Positions 10,091-22,518 of a stretch of 64,000 nucleotides of DNA are shown here, one piece after another. The translations under genes and the position numbers were made by a program. Each line of letters begins with the position of its first letter. The stretch's first letter is position 1. Under the pieces are notes generated by a model. It was not told the origin of the DNA, did not search any database, and worked only from the letters and a program-made list of their open reading frames with translations. The DNA is taken from NCBI GenBank assembly GCA_964017235.1, contig OZ024936.1:16592496-16656495 (forward strand), read 5' to 3'. Origin of the DNA: Sabellastarte sp. h YS-2021. Its lineage: Eukaryota; Annelida; Polychaeta; Sabellida; Sabellidae.

Positions 10091-10387
10091 TTAACATATT
10101 CCATGAAGTGTTGCTGTATGTTCATAATGTTCATAATTATCACAGTTTCTTGTTAAGTTAACCAGTGTCATAGCTATAACACTGTCATGATCTCCCTGGA
10201 ATATCTCAACACATGATGTTTTATATTGTTTTTCTGATACTCCACAGCCACATATTAGCTGACCTTTTACAAATGAAAAACAGTCTAGGTCAGTCAGGTG
10301 ACCATAAGCCAATAATGTAGAAGCAGCTAATATCAGCCAGTTACATGTAGAAGCTAGGTAGAAACATGAACTAGTATAACAGTACAA
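10091..10387 (-). other. 98-codon open frame, weakly protein-like
   Basis: The central part (for example LTDLDCFSFVKGQLICGCG and VEIFQGDHDSVIAMTLV) looks more protein-like than the flanks and faintly resembles WD-repeat strands, but no repeat register, splice sites or neighbours support this. A chance frame in AT-rich DNA remains the main alternative. Confidence 0.2.
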
Positions 10388-10713
10388 GATAAATGCTTAA
10401 TGACATTAAGGGTAACAAGTTAGTCATTGTATCTAAGTGAGGGTTACTTAACAGAGAAGTTATAAGCTTTGATGTAGAATACATATCAGTAATTATGTGC
10501 TTATCGAGCTGTGCTTGATACAAGCTGCTATAGCTGTTTGGTTGTCATTAAGTGTGGAGGTATATATTCTTTTATAACTTCCTGACCATATATATCTTTA
10601 TAACCTGCTTACCACATACAAGATCTGATGAGCTATTAACAGCATTGGTGTAACCAGTTCAGAGGAGAGTAATGAATAAGTCCCTTGTGTTTAAGCTTTT
10701 GAAGTGTTCATGG

Positions 10714-11104
10714 TAGGGGTGGGACGAGTACAAATAATTCGGGTCGATTACTCGCGTACCAAAAATCGACTCGACATCGAGCACTCGCGAAGTTTAGTAT
10801 CCACCATTACAGGAACCAACATCCAATATGGCGGCTCCCGTAAACAATAAAAATATAGAGATAAAAGCTTGAATCACTTGAATTAGCTGATGTCATCATA
10901 CAATATACTTAATATTATGTTAAAAATGGTGGATTATGCGATTTAATGCTAGCAAGGTATGTTATTTATTTCTTATTTCCGAAAAAACGTAACCGCTTCA
11001 ATAGGTTGTTATATACACACGAGTAGTCGACTCTTAAAATTGGGATCGAATTTTCATTAAATTTGCCTCGCTCGGCGAGTGTCGACTGCTCGGTCGCACC
11101 CCTA
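10714..11104. mobile_element. hAT-type MITE, 391 bp
   Basis: Ends TAGGGGTGGGACGAG and CTCGGTCGCACCCCTA form hAT-like terminal repeats. The 8-bp target duplication GTTCATGG is perfect (10706-10713 and 11105-11112). The interior is non-coding. The same element, with a large insert, is present at 24730-28040. Confidence 0.85.
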
Positions 11105-12345
11105 GTTCATGGTAATTACAAAATTATCTAAGATATACTGACAAGCTACCACACTATACAGATTGATCCCTGTTTCTGTTGAAAGAATGGCTGTTAAAAC
11201 AAACAGTCTTTGTACACCATGTGTGACTTCACAAGAATCATTACAAAGTGCCAAGTTTATAGACACCCTGTTTGATTTCATAGGGCTTAAGATACAATAA
11301 TAATAAAAGTAAGATTATGCTCTATCAGCCTTTACAAGTCTGTAAATTAGAAACAAGAAATATGTATGTACCAATACACAGAACTTTATACAATATATGC
11401 TAATAAATTAATAATACACATGAAATATGTTATATGTAAAATCTACTAATGACAGCTGACTAAGTAAAATACATAAAGTTTACTCATTATAACAATACTG
11501 TGATTTAAAGCCAAATCTTTTGTTGTGGGATGATTGCAGGTAGTCACCTTCTAATACAAAAAAGAAAAGGATAGATGTAGCGGTATAGGCATGACAGAGT
11601 GTAGATATCCAGAAGCCTAATATATCTGGCATATCCCAACTGTTAATTAATCAAATTATGTTCAGGTGTAAACAGCAGGCATTGTAGTTATTTAGAGCCA
11701 ATCCACCCTTTAGACGGCAACCATCAACAAGTTTGTGTGATAATAGCCTTAACCCAAGTGTCCACTTACTATTATTGAAAAACAACACTCCAAATTTTAC
11801 TTGTATTGAATTGAATGTATGGGTTGTGCCGTAAGCATTATTGTAGTTTTGTTAGTTTCTTTTGGGACTACTTTGACCAGACATCCTTTGTTTAATTTCT
11901 GTTGTCCTTTCGAATGTTTATTGAGGGCCTCTTCTTGCAACTCTGAATGGTGACCAGCTAATTTGGAGGCAATTTATTCATCCATAGTACAAACATTTCT
12001 GAATCTGACACACCTACCATGTGTCCATTGTTTTTACTGACGTGTATCAGTAGAATTTTACTGAAAATCAGTGTGAATTAAATGTCTTAAAATAGCCAGC
12101 CCCAGAAGGCCACAACCCCAGCCTGCAGAAAAAAACTAAATGGGAAACAACATTGAAATTTTGGAAAATCTAAGGAACAATTTCAATTGTAAGAAGTATA
12201 CTGAACCCACAAGAAGCTGTCCGATGCAAGAACCTTCATGTAGTTGCAGAACTGTAGCATCATGAGTTTAATGACTGCCCCCCTTAATTAAGAAGTTTAC
12301 AACTGAAAAATATTTTAAAATTTGCTATTGCAACAGCTGTTTCCA
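11105..12345. other. Non-coding AT-rich stretch
   Basis: No coding region or structured element was recognised. Confidence 0.4.
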
Positions 12346-12750
12346 TATACTAATAAACTAATCAGATCTAGATCCTCTTTGGGTAAACATATCCTGAAAG
12401 TTGGGTTATAATCCATGCACGGGTTTAGGATGTGTAACACCCAAAAAGGTGTAAGACCATGGTTGCAGTTGTTGCCAGATACCCCCAAAAAAGTAATCAC
12501 TGCTAGATCCTCTTGGGATAAAGATATGAAAATTTGGTGTAAATCCATGCCCGTATTTAGGTTGTGGAACACCCACAACCTTTAAAACCCACAAATCTAA
12601 AACATGTGGCAACAGTTGTTGCCAGATACCCCCATAAAAGTAAATAGTTCTAGATCTTCTTGTGATAAACATATCCTCAAAATTTGGTGAAAATACATGT
12701 GTGGGTTTAGATTGTGGAACACCCACAAACTGTATGGCTGCTGCCACCTA
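12346..12750 (-). repeat. Third tandem family, about 147-bp unit
   Basis: Two and a half units contain GTTGCCAGATACCCCC, TAGATCCTCTT and GTGGAACACCCAC. The GTTGCCAGAT marker recurs after 147 bp (12471, 12618); the TAGATC marker recurs after 135 and 147 bp. The two overlapping minus-strand frames across it are repeat translations rather than genes. Confidence 0.7.
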
Positions 12751-12920
12751 CAATGGCACAACTATAACCCCAGGGTTCATGGGCTGAGGTTACATATGAG
12801 ATTAAGTATTTATTAGTCATCATGCACTCAATCGGTACCCACTATATACTGATGTACAGGATATAATTAATATATGTGTAACACTTTTTATTATGCATGA
12901 CCTTTCAACTCTTTGGACCA

Positions 12921-13277
12921 GGGGCCGGTTTCACGAAGCCTCCTTAAGATAAAGGTCACCTTAAATTCAAGGATTTCCTTGAATTTCTCCCTCCTTTAGA
13001 AAATCTCAGTTTCACAAAACTTCCTTCCTTAAAGGTTACCCTGAAAACACCCTTAAATTTCAAGGAAGCTAAGGACCTACCTTAAATTTAAGGAAGTGTC
13101 TTTCAAAGGATGTTTAATAACTTTAAGGAACATTTGCTCACTCCTTAAGTTTCAAGGAAGACCTTTGGTAAGGAGAGTTAAAGGAGGCTTTGTGAAAGTG
13201 GCCTTCCCAAAGGAATAAAATGGCCTTTCTTTACTAGAGGAGGTCCTTTCTAAAGGAGGCTTTGTGAAACTGACCCC
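12921..13277. mobile_element. MITE of family C
   Basis: It starts GGGGCCGGTTTCACGAAGCC and ends GGCTTTGTGAAACTGACCCC. The arms are rich in CTTCCTT / AAGGAAG and are alignable with both arms of the 5465-7372 element, in inverse orientation. It is non-coding. Confidence 0.75.
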
Positions 13278-14245
13278 AGAGATCTAATAAACTCTGATGC
13301 GCTGCAGTTCAAAAAGGGAAAGTCCAAAACCGAGCCAAGGTCATTACCAGCTAGCGCTCGCCAAGGAAGAGTGATTACAGTGGTAGATATGCCAGTCTGT
13401 ACAGATAGGCCTTAATTGGCTGTCGAAACTTAAGACAGACCTGTTGTGATCTGACGTTTTGTGGCAACCTATTCAATTCTCCTCTATATTTTCCAAAATA
13501 TCATAAAGATGACAAAGTTTGCTCAAATTGCAAAACTTTGAGCAGTGATTATAATTGCTTCATGAGTGTGACTTCTTACAAAGTGACAGAAAAAAATTCT
13601 GGAAATTTTATTAACATCAAGTTCATCAACTTTAGTAAATACAACAAAATAATCATCAGAAATCATATTTTAACACACAATTAGCTATCACACCAGCAAT
13701 GCACTAAATGCGGCAGGGGAAAAAACATATAATTACATACTTTTTATTTAGCTAAAAAGTTCAATGATTTTCTTCTGGTATTTCAAACTAATTCTTATTT
13801 CCAGACTAAACCTATAATTGGCATTATGCTGGACTATCATATTTACTGACAATATATGCATTAGTTTGGCTGAATATTTAAGGCTCATCAGTTATCTATT
13901 TGAACATTCTTTGTATATTCAAAGGTAATCTCTGATTACAGGAATTGTATATTGGTAATGTATACAGGAAAAATCAGCAATTATTATGAATCACGGTGGG
14001 ACTTTGTTGTGGCTGTGAAGTTGTTAAATGGCATTTATAAAGATTTGAACACAGACCATAGTATTAACTTCTGTAAATAATTTACCCTTTACGTTATCGA
14101 AAATAAAACGTGATTGTAAAGAAATATATTTGAAAAAAGTAAAGTACAAAATTTATAATATGGCACAAAGACTTTTCAGTAAATATTTCTTATATTTAAA
14201 TATTTTTATTATCAGATCTAGTACTAAATTAATACTACATTAAAA
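13278..14245. other. Non-coding AT-rich stretch
   Basis: No gene or structured repeat was recognised. Confidence 0.4.
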
Positions 14246-14954
14246 CTAGACCAAGGAGATGTATCTACCGGAAAAGGACAACTAACATAGTTTCGAAGAT
14301 AAACAGCATTTTTCAATAATAGGCAAGTTGCAAGCACTTTTAAGTTTGGCTACCCTCATTTGACGTTGAAGCAGGGGTACAAGATCAAATCTGACCACAT
14401 CTGAAGATTCTTAGCTCATGGTTTCCTACAGGTTGGTTTCATATTGTAAATCTCTAGGACCAATAATAAGCAGGTTATTAACACTTTTAACTCTTTTTAT
14501 CCTCTTTTGACCTTGAAGGAGGGACCCAAGGTCAAATCTAACCACATCAGAAGATTCGCAGCCCATGATTTCCAATATGTTGGTTTCACATTGCAAACCT
14601 CCAGGACCAATAATAAGCAAGTTATAAGCACATTTAAGTTTGGTTATCCTCGTTTGACCTTGAAGGAGGGGCACACGGTCAAATTGGACCACATCAGAGG
14701 ATTCGCAGCCATGAGAGCCATCAAAACTCCTTGCTGAAAGTCGAAAAACGCCCGTGGCGGCCATCTTGTTTTTTAGAATGAGGCCAAAAATATTACCAGG
14801 CAAGATTTTATGGTTATAAATATATCCAGCAAATTTGAGAAGTCTACCTTAATACCCTGGCCTCTAGAGGGGTAACGAGAAAATCTCTACACACTGCGGC
14901 AGCGGCGTACTCATGCGTAATCCATAGTATCCACCGATGCTATCTGGTGGATAC
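14246..14954 (-). mobile_element. Helentron-like element A, copy 2
   Basis: On the minus strand the 5' end is the terminal palindrome starting GTATCCACC, preceded by TT, and the 3' end is CTAG followed by TT. Three 147-bp monomers (markers at 14361, 14508 and 14655) occupy 14340-14700. The stretch CGTGGCGGCCATCTTGTTTT between array and 5' end is shared with copies 1 and 3. The 3' hairpin seen in copy 3 is lost here. Confidence 0.65.
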
Positions 14955-15769
14955 AAATATATATCACAAAATCTCACGAAGTGTATATTTTCAGGTATGC
15001 TATCCACAAAACATGATGGGCAACTATTAACTTGTGAAGAGGAATTGTGAGGAGTGTATAAATAATTCATTCATATTATGAGAGTGATCTTATCTAATGA
15101 CAAAAAGAAAAGCCTCCATTTTAAATCAAATATGATGCACAATATTTTTTTTTTTTTTTTTGGTTTTTTTTTTTAAAGCAAAATCACTGCATGGGGCCAA
15201 TGCCCATCATCATTCAGGTATATGGTATAATTATGAATTTTGCATGGAAGAATATTTCATTAATTCTCACTAAGTTTTAAGAAATTCACTGGAATTAACT
15301 TAAAAGTTTTTTTCACACAATTTTATGCCCTAAGGACACTAAAGCCTATTTTTGGGGTGGTTACAAATGGCATGAAAAACCGAAGAATGCTGTACCTTAC
15401 GGGATCAGGAGCATAACGACCAGGGAATTGCACAGAAAATATACTGTACAGATGCAGTACTGCTACAGCAAACCTACCACTTGAAAGGGGACATATAAAA
15501 ACAAACGGAGAGTAACATGGAATGCAGTGTAAGAACTACATAAATGATAAAACAGGTGGCTATTGGGCTGTGAACCTAATACTACCTATGGTATGCAGAA
15601 ATTTTGGTTATTTCTAAACCCCTGTGTGGTGGCCATGGAAGGCACAGAATGCCACACTGCAAACTTTTTTTCATGGGGGGGGGGGGGGGGGGGGATGTTG
15701 CATTGTATAAAACACCCACTCACATTGAGGATACCTAGTGTAATTGGAGCATTAGTTTCTACTTATAGT
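14955..15769. other. Non-coding stretch with homopolymers
   Basis: Contains a T-rich run near 15149-15175 and a 20-base poly-G at 15675-15694. No gene was recognised. Confidence 0.4.
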
Positions 15770-16006
15770 ATTTATTTATTTATTTATTCAGTGTTTTATA
15801 TCATGCCTAGTACCCGTGCAACAGTTACATTGCGGCAGGTAGTTAGAACGGTGAAGGAAACCAGTACATACAGTTGGTGAAGGTTCTGTATTGTAAATTG
15901 CTGACCAACGGCAAGCAACTACTAGCTTTCTCACTTGACATTGGGCCAGGATACAAATTCCACTCTCAGAGGTGCAAAGCGAGAGTGTTAACAACACTAT
16001 GGTCCT
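15770..16006 (-). repeat. tRNA-derived SINE family S, old copy
   Basis: A diverged minus-strand copy of the SINE at 51953-52186. It retains GGTAGTTAGAACGGTGAAGG, CCAACGGCAAGCAACTAC and GAGAGTGTTAACA. The B-box is degraded (GGGCCAGGATACAAATTCC), indicating an old insertion. Confidence 0.6.
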
Positions 16007-16898
16007 CTTTACTTAAAAGATAAATAGATGATTAAAATTTCACTGGGAATAGGTTTTTACTGTCATTGCTTATTAGCTTAAACAGTTACAATTAATGGCC
16101 AGTGCAAATTTGATATAATACAGTGCCTAGACACTTCAGATGATGTCTGGTGGATAGAAAAAAAAATTACAACCTAGAATCACGGATTGCTTACACGGAC
16201 ATGGACACTTAAGAGATGAATCAGTTGAAATGACACTGTAACAATAGAACAGTTTAGTATTTAGGTTAATTTGGGTTAGTTGGGTGGTAATATATGACTG
16301 TCAATAATACAGAGGATTCATTCTGCAGTGTGAGATCTTTATGTTGATAAATACACTGAAAAATTGTCGGGGAAGCAAGACTTCACTTGGATAATCAACG
16401 TTTACAAAATAGAAGGGGTAGTCTTAGTACAAAGCAATAGGAAAATGCTAATTTGAGAGGGTAAAATTGACCATCTGAAATGGTAGACTTTGGTGAAAGA
16501 TTTTTTACTGTAGTTTAAACTGGTGCTGTGAAGTGTATGAATAAAAACATTATCCTATCATGCACAAAGAAATCTGTTTATATTTGAACAACCGTTGTAA
16601 AAATACTTTTAATTTACATTTCTACTTAATGATTGTAAAAATAAGACTATTCAAAAATAATACTTTAAACACCGATTTTTTTTTCCAGATAAAAGGGGGC
16701 ATGTAATGAATATGCGTATTGAGAGTACCATGACATAACATTTTATAGGTACCAGCTATACATAAGTACATGTAAAATGTCAGTGTATATACAAGAGTTA
16801 ACTGACAAATAAAAACTGTTAACATAAATCTGACAGAACAGAACAACTCCTGTGTACCATTTACGATAAAATATTTTCAATAACCCAAATATAAAAAA
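16007..16898. other. Non-coding AT-rich stretch
   Basis: No gene or structured element was recognised. Short open frames near 16.6-16.98 kb run into the repeat that starts at 16899. Confidence 0.4.
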
Positions 16899-17985
16899 TA
16901 GCATCAGAGATGCCCGTACCCCACAGCCTAGGGAAATATTTTCAGCACCATGAGATACAGAAGTACTGTACCAGTACAAACTTCAGGATACTTTCAGAGC
17001 ACTGTCAGTTATATAAAGGTCCAAACAATGTTTAAATGGAGAAATAATGTTTAATTCAATAACAAGATAACAGCATTAATCAGCAAACTAAAATTCAACA
17101 CTCTTATGCACCTGCATGGCCCAATTATGGTTTAGATGGTTTGAATATTATCATGCATACAGAAGTGGTAATACATTTAATGAATGCTTATGTGTGGTGT
17201 TGGGAGCAAAATCTGTGGGTCACTTGATGAAATTCTATCTCTTACAATGGGAAGTTATGAAAGTAAAATTCTTAATAAATTATAATATGACTTTAACAGT
17301 GCTAAATCTGCATCAAAAAAACAGACTCAAAGGTGCAACAAGATTTTATAGGTCAAGGTCACTACAGCAAGGTCAAATGAAGGTCAGATCATGACGTTGC
17401 ACAACTACACCCCCTAACCAATGTCCCTACCAAGTATCAACTTCCTACACCTTGCGGTTTCTGAGATATAGCCCGGACAAGATTTTCGAACTCAAGGTCA
17501 CTACGGCAAGGTCAAAGGTCAAATCCTTGTCAGACCATGACATTGCACACCTACACCCCCTAACCAATATCCCTACCAAGTATCAGCTTCCTACACCTTA
17601 CGGTTTCTGAGATATAGCCCAGACAAGATTTTATAGGTCAAGGTCACTACGGCAAGGTCAAAGGACAAATCAAGGTCAGACCATGACGTTGCACACCTAT
17701 ACCCCCTAACCAATATCCCTACCAAGTATCAACTTCCTACACCTTATGGTTTCCGAGATATAGCCCGGACAAGATTTTCAAACTCAAGGTCACCACGGCA
17801 AGGTCAAAGGTCAAATCAAGGTCAGACCATGACGTTGCACACCTACACCCCCTAACCAATGTCCCTACCAAGTATCAACTTCCTACACCTTACGGTTTCT
17901 GAGATACAGCCCGGACAAACTCTTTTCCCGCCGCCCGCCCGGACGCCCGCCCGCCCGCCCATCCGGACACCATGGGTGCAAACAA
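16899..17985 (-). mobile_element. Helentron-like element D, copy 1
   Basis: The low-coordinate end, shared by four copies, is TAGCATCAGAGATGCCCGTA with the mini-hairpin GCATCAGAGATGC. About 440 bp of unique sequence follow, shared with the copy at 37028, then four tandem units of 146 bp (two full 146-bp steps, 17492-17638-17784), then a CCCGCC-rich end. The layout matches bivalve pearl/HINE elements. The GC-rich end is missing in the other copies. The 92-codon frame at 17116-17394 is repeat sequence. Confidence 0.6.
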
Positions 17986-18333
17986 TAAAAAAATTATTTC
18001 ATATATATTCTCATTTTGCTTTTAAACATCCCTAAGACTAGATACAATCAGAAATACTACATCATTGTATATAACAATGATGCCCATCAATAAACAAAAT
18101 TTGTAAATTACATCTAGATAGTACTGAATACTAACCATGAATACAATTTAATACTACACAATTTAGTGCTTCAGGGACGAGCTTATGCCCACCAGTAAAG
18201 TTCTTTTGTTTCAATTAACTTTGGAAAATGCAAACATAGAAGAAATATGCATCAATTGGTTCTTTGAGTTTTCATAAAGTGCCTTTATTGTGTAAAGAAA
18301 CTGTTTAATGGCTAGTTAAACATGTAATAAAAA

Positions 18334-19693
18334 TAGCATCGGAGATGCCCGTGCCCCACAGCCTGGGGAAATAGTTTTCAACACCATGAGATATAGAACC
18401 TAACCAATGTCCCTACCAAGTGTCAACGTTTTACATCTTATGGAATCCAAGAGATAGCCTGTACAAGATTTTAAAACTCATGGTCACTATGAGAAGGTCA
18501 AAGCTCAAATCAAGATTGCAACATGGCCTGTCACTAGTGTTGGTATCGAATAATAATATGTATATCGATATCAAACCATATTTTTGCCTTTCGTATCGAT
18601 CGATATTGAAATATCGGGTCATAGATGTTTTCCGGGAGAGACCTTCCAAACTCTTTCGCAAGTTTTAGTTGTGTCCCGAAACGTAAACAAATATGACATT
18701 TCCGCTTTAGCGGTAAGTGAAAGTTGACAAAAATAATATGAAAACCTGTATATTCTTCAAGTATTGTCCTTTATTTGAATGAAAAACAACATAGTTGTAC
18801 CTGTTAAGTGGTATGTTTCGATATTGATAATGGCCCCTACATTATCGATATCAGCATATTTAACATGGATCAATAAATATTTCAATATCGATAAACAATA
18901 CCAGCACTACCTGTCACACCTACAACCTCTAAGCAATGTCCCTACCACACATCAACCTCCTACACTTAATGGTTTCAGAGAGATATTGCCCGGACAAAAC
19001 TTTAAAGGTCAAGGTCACTACGGTAAGATCAAAAGTCAAATCAAGGTCACATAATGACATTGCACACCTACAACTCACGACCAATGTCCCTACCAAGTAT
19101 TAACTTCCTACACCTTACAGTTTCCCAGATATAGCCCAGACAAGATTTCAAAGGTCAAGGTCACTACGGTAATGTCAGAGGTCAAATCAAGGTCACACCA
19201 TGATGTTGTACACCTACAGCCCCCACCAATGTTCCTACTAAGTATCAACTTCCCACACCTTTAGTTTCTGAAATATGGCCAGGACAAGATTATATGCGTC
19301 AAGGTCAGTATGGCAAGGTTAAAGGTCATATCAAGGTCACACCATGACACTGCACACCTACACCCCCAAACCAATATCCCCACCAAGTATTAACTTACTA
19401 CACCTTACAGTTTCCGAGATATAGCCTGGACAAGAATTTATAGGTCAAGGTCACTACAGGAAGGTCAAAGGTCACATCAAGACATTGCACACCTACACTC
19501 CCTAACCAACGTCCCTACCAAGTATCAACTTCCTACACCTTACAGTTTCCGAGATATAGCCCAGACAAGATTTTATAGGTCAAGGTCACTATGACAAGGT
19601 CAAAGGTCAAATCAAGGTCACACCATGATGTTGCACACCTACACCCCCTAACCAATATCCCCACCAAGTATTAATTTACTACGCCTTGTATTT
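18334..19693 (-). mobile_element. Helentron-like element D, copy 2 (interrupted)
   Basis: Starts TAGCATCGGAGATGCCCGTG and passes almost directly into the tandem units, lacking the unique segment of copies 1 and 3. Units contain GGTCAAGGTCACTAC, CCATGA, TTGCACACCTACA and GAGATATAGCC. A hAT-type MITE with a perfect 8-bp duplication interrupts the first unit. The far end is truncated. Confidence 0.6.
18535..18909. mobile_element. hAT-type MITE in a D repeat, 375 bp
   Basis: Ends TAGTGTTGGTATCG and TACCAGCACTA are inverted repeats. The 8-bp duplication CCTGTCAC is perfect (18527-18534 and 18910-18917), and removing the element restores the D monomer. Subterminal ATCGATAT motifs are repeated inside. 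It is non-coding. Confidence 0.85.
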
Positions 19694-20459
19694 GAGATTG
19701 TTATAATTTAATCAAGATCTTTAATTTGAAGTTTTGCATGTTTCCCAAACATTATGATTGATTTCTTGTGATTTTACATTTTTTACATAATATGACCATA
19801 CACCTGGTCACATGTATTTCACACAATCTTAGTTTGGTAAGATTGATACATTTCTACTTGAAAGAAAATAAATAAAATAACAAAAATGGAAAACAAAATA
19901 GAAATAGAGAGATTTCTTTAAAGTATTTAATACTAATAACTTAAAATTAAAATGTATTTCTCAATTTCATTGTAAATTTAACACTGCACACTTTTTGACA
20001 TTCTATAATAATGAGAGTATTAAGTTCACCAGATGAAATAAGTACAACATTTAACACTGCAGCTTGCAGAACAACCCAAGATTAAGGAGAGAAAAAATTG
20101 GAGTGCTCAAAGGCAAATAACAGGTACTGTATCAGTAGACATTTTAGCCAGAAGAAAATTTCACTAATTCTTCATTTTCAACAAATTCACAGTAATTAAC
20201 TTTCACTTATGACTAAATACTTCTATTCAAGAGATAAATACAGATTTAAATTTCACTATAAATTAATTTCTACTGTCCAAGCTCGTTCATTAGCTAAAGT
20301 ATCTAAACTTAATGCCTAGTGAAAATTTCACCATCTACATGTCCACATCACAATGGCGTTCCTCAGTCATTGGGTCCTATAACCAGTGGCAGGTTAAAGA
20401 GTTTCAAGGACATTGATAAATGGTCATCCTTGAGGCTCTGTCTTTCAGTTAGAGGAATG
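19694..20459. other. Non-coding AT-rich stretch
   Basis: No gene or structured element was recognised. Confidence 0.4.
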
Positions 20460-20728
20460 TCAGTACCTTGAGAGTTGGACTGTACTTGTACAGTCAGATG
20501 GGTTATATAGTGCTTTGAGTCCTGTAGTACATGGAGATATTACACCAAGTATAAAAACAAGAGTCCAGTGGTTAGCTTTCACCCAACCACAGAGTCGAAT
20601 CTTAGGACAGGACTGGGTGTTGAAATCTGTAAACTGTATTATCGCCCGCATTTGGAAACCACTTTCACAGAAGTTTTCAGTTTTGTGTAGCGAGATGGGT
20701 ATTTGTTTACAAATATAAAGGGTCTGTA

Positions 20729-21305
20729 GATGCGCAGTTTTACAAAGCTGGTTTAAGATGAAAACCACCAGCATATTTCCTGTCCACGGACTTGCCTCAT
20801 TAATATTAATGAGCAAACATGCGCAGTCATGGCAGTTCTTTGAGGAATTCAAACCTTTCTTTGACAGAAAATCCTTCAATGCTGCCACCTTCCACATTTT
20901 AAACTTATCAATTGTCATATCCGTTACATCTTTTGCAGACATTTTGAATACTTACACCACAGTATACAGTGTATATTAATAAAATATTGATGAAATATCG
21001 TTAAAATCCACATTGAAAACGAATGTAAACAATAACACAGGAAGTGAACTTTTCACCCGCTCCGCTAGTGCCATCTGGCGATGAAAGACGTAACTACGGC
21101 ATTGTGAATGGCAGTATATTTTACAAGGCTGGTTTAAGATGAAAACTACCAGCATATATTTCCTGTTCACGGACTTGCCTCATTAATATTAATGAGCAAA
21201 TATGTGCAGTCACGGCAGTTCTTTGTGGGGGTTTCCCGACAATATTTTTCAAGGCTGGTTTAAGATGAAAACTACCAGCATATTTCCTGTTCACGGACTT
21301 GAAGC
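20729..21305. repeat. Three copies of a CTCATTAATATTAATGAG unit
   Basis: Units at about 20729-20842, 21111-21232 and 21243-21305 (partial) share GCTGGTTTAAGATGAAAAC, CAGCATATTTCCTG and CACGGACTTG. The first two also share the 18-bp palindrome CTCATTAATATTAATGAG and GGCAGTTCTTTG. The first copy joins the SAP-like frame in mid-codon context. The family is not recognised. Confidence 0.6.
20826..20942 (-). pseudogene. SAP-like N-terminal coding fragment
   Basis: The minus-strand frame opens with MSAKDVTDMTIDKF and WKVAALKDFLSKKGLNSS. The pattern of leucines, the LKDFLSKKGLNSS turn and the following Ser/Lys match helix 1, loop and helix 2 start of SAP DNA-binding motifs. After residue 36 the frame runs into a repeat unit and the SAP similarity stops, so the gene is either spliced here or broken by the repeat. 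SAP-like starts are common in invertebrate transposon proteins and in chromatin proteins; which one applies cannot be decided. No other exon was found. Confidence 0.4.
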
Positions 21306-22138
21306 GTGGATATATAATAGTACTGTATATGGATATTTTACAGAAGCAAATTGTAAGAATTTAAATAAAATATTCGTGTGTTGTTTCTACAATATTACGA
21401 ATAGCCACAATGAGCGAAAATAGGGAACCACAGATTATGCTGTATTTTATGATGTGATAACTTCTAGGACATGCAAAAGCGCCTTCGAGTGGTTGAATGT
21501 AGAACTACGAAGTTTGAAAATTTTCATGGTCGATTCTGATTGGCTGAACGGCAAAGGTGTAGTACTACCATGACGTCACTTCATTCATTAATTTCTTTGC
21601 GGTTTATTTGATTGATAAATGGTTAGATGCCCAGACAACAATTTTACATTAACAGTGACTGCATGATAAACCAGCAGACAAATAAATTAATTGGGGTTTC
21701 CATGTCTAGAAACCAGCAGACGAAACCGTTAAAAAAGACTCGTTCGAGTAGGCCATCACAATAGCAAAGACAAAAGTGCCAGACAAGCTTTTTACTTTAT
21801 AAAATATAACTGAATAAAAGCATTAAAAATCTTCAAAATGGCAGAGTGTATAATATACACCTTTATGTACAGATATGTGAAGAAAATATTATGCAGAATT
21901 GATATTTAAGGGTTTAAACGGCGAATTTAAAATCGTGACCGCAACTCAGTACATAACTCGAATCAAAGATTCGACTAAAAAGTACAATACAGCAAATTTC
22001 CATCACCTAAAGTTTGATGCAAAAAGCTTGGAAATAGCTTTTTTTTTTGGTGTATAAAGCCAATTAATGCTTGTGCCCATACATATATTCTGATCACAAG
22101 AAATTGGTGCGCTATGCAAAATAAGCTTAAATATTTTC
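21306..22138. other. Non-coding AT-rich stretch
   Basis: No gene was recognised. One ATGACGTCAC CRE-like site lies near 21571. Confidence 0.35.
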
Positions 22139-22395
22139 AAGAGCACTTAGAGAGTGCATACCTCCACCAAGGCAAAGAATAATAAGAAAATGGGGAAAAT
22201 CCAACTGTCTTTTTTTTCCCATCCAGAGGGTGATTCAGATTGCTCTGAAAATTTACTGGGATCTAAGTTGAACCAAGACCCACCTTCTGAACTGTTTTCA
22301 GGAAGATCTAACCAGTAGTATTTGTGTAATTCTGCTAACAAACAAACAGACAAACTGTTATGAAAATAATACCTCCTTGGCAGAGGTAACCAGGA
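22139..22395 (-). repeat. Dispersed repeat E with CCTCC...GGAGG ends
   Basis: Contains GCATACCTCCACCAAGG at one end and TACCTCCTTGGCAGAGGTA at the other, with TTTGTTTGTCTGTTAGCAG-like sequence near one end. A second copy in opposite orientation lies at 33991-34215. The 68-codon minus frame is repeat translation. Similar sequences are widespread in marine invertebrate genomes, by my recollection. Confidence 0.5.
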
Positions 22396-22518
22396 TTTGG
22401 TGTTTTATATTTATGCTGACTTAGCAACTGAAGCATTACACAGCTAAACACTGACAAAAAAAAATCAAAGATATCATAAAAAATCCAAGAATTCCAGATG
22501 ACATATATATATTACTTT

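Larger units (their letters stand above)
8991..10713. other. AT-rich stretch with weak exon candidates
   Basis: Apart from the candidate exon at 9442-9523 and the minus-strand frame at 10091-10387, no repeats, RNA genes or regulatory elements were recognised. Confidence 0.35.

Noticed and set aside
14426..14803. 125-codon minus frame with internal repeats
   Set aside because: It is a translation of the 147-bp monomers, whose length is a multiple of three.
15675..15694. Poly-G run considered as a G-quadruplex regulatory site
   Set aside because: Simple homopolymer in non-coding DNA; length uncertain in assembly.
17116..17394. 92-codon frame in the D repeat
   Set aside because: Present in the repeat only; the matching region of the 37 kb copy does not keep the frame open.
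21061..21090. CTCF-like motif (GCCATCTGGCG)
   Set aside because: A single partial match without supporting context.
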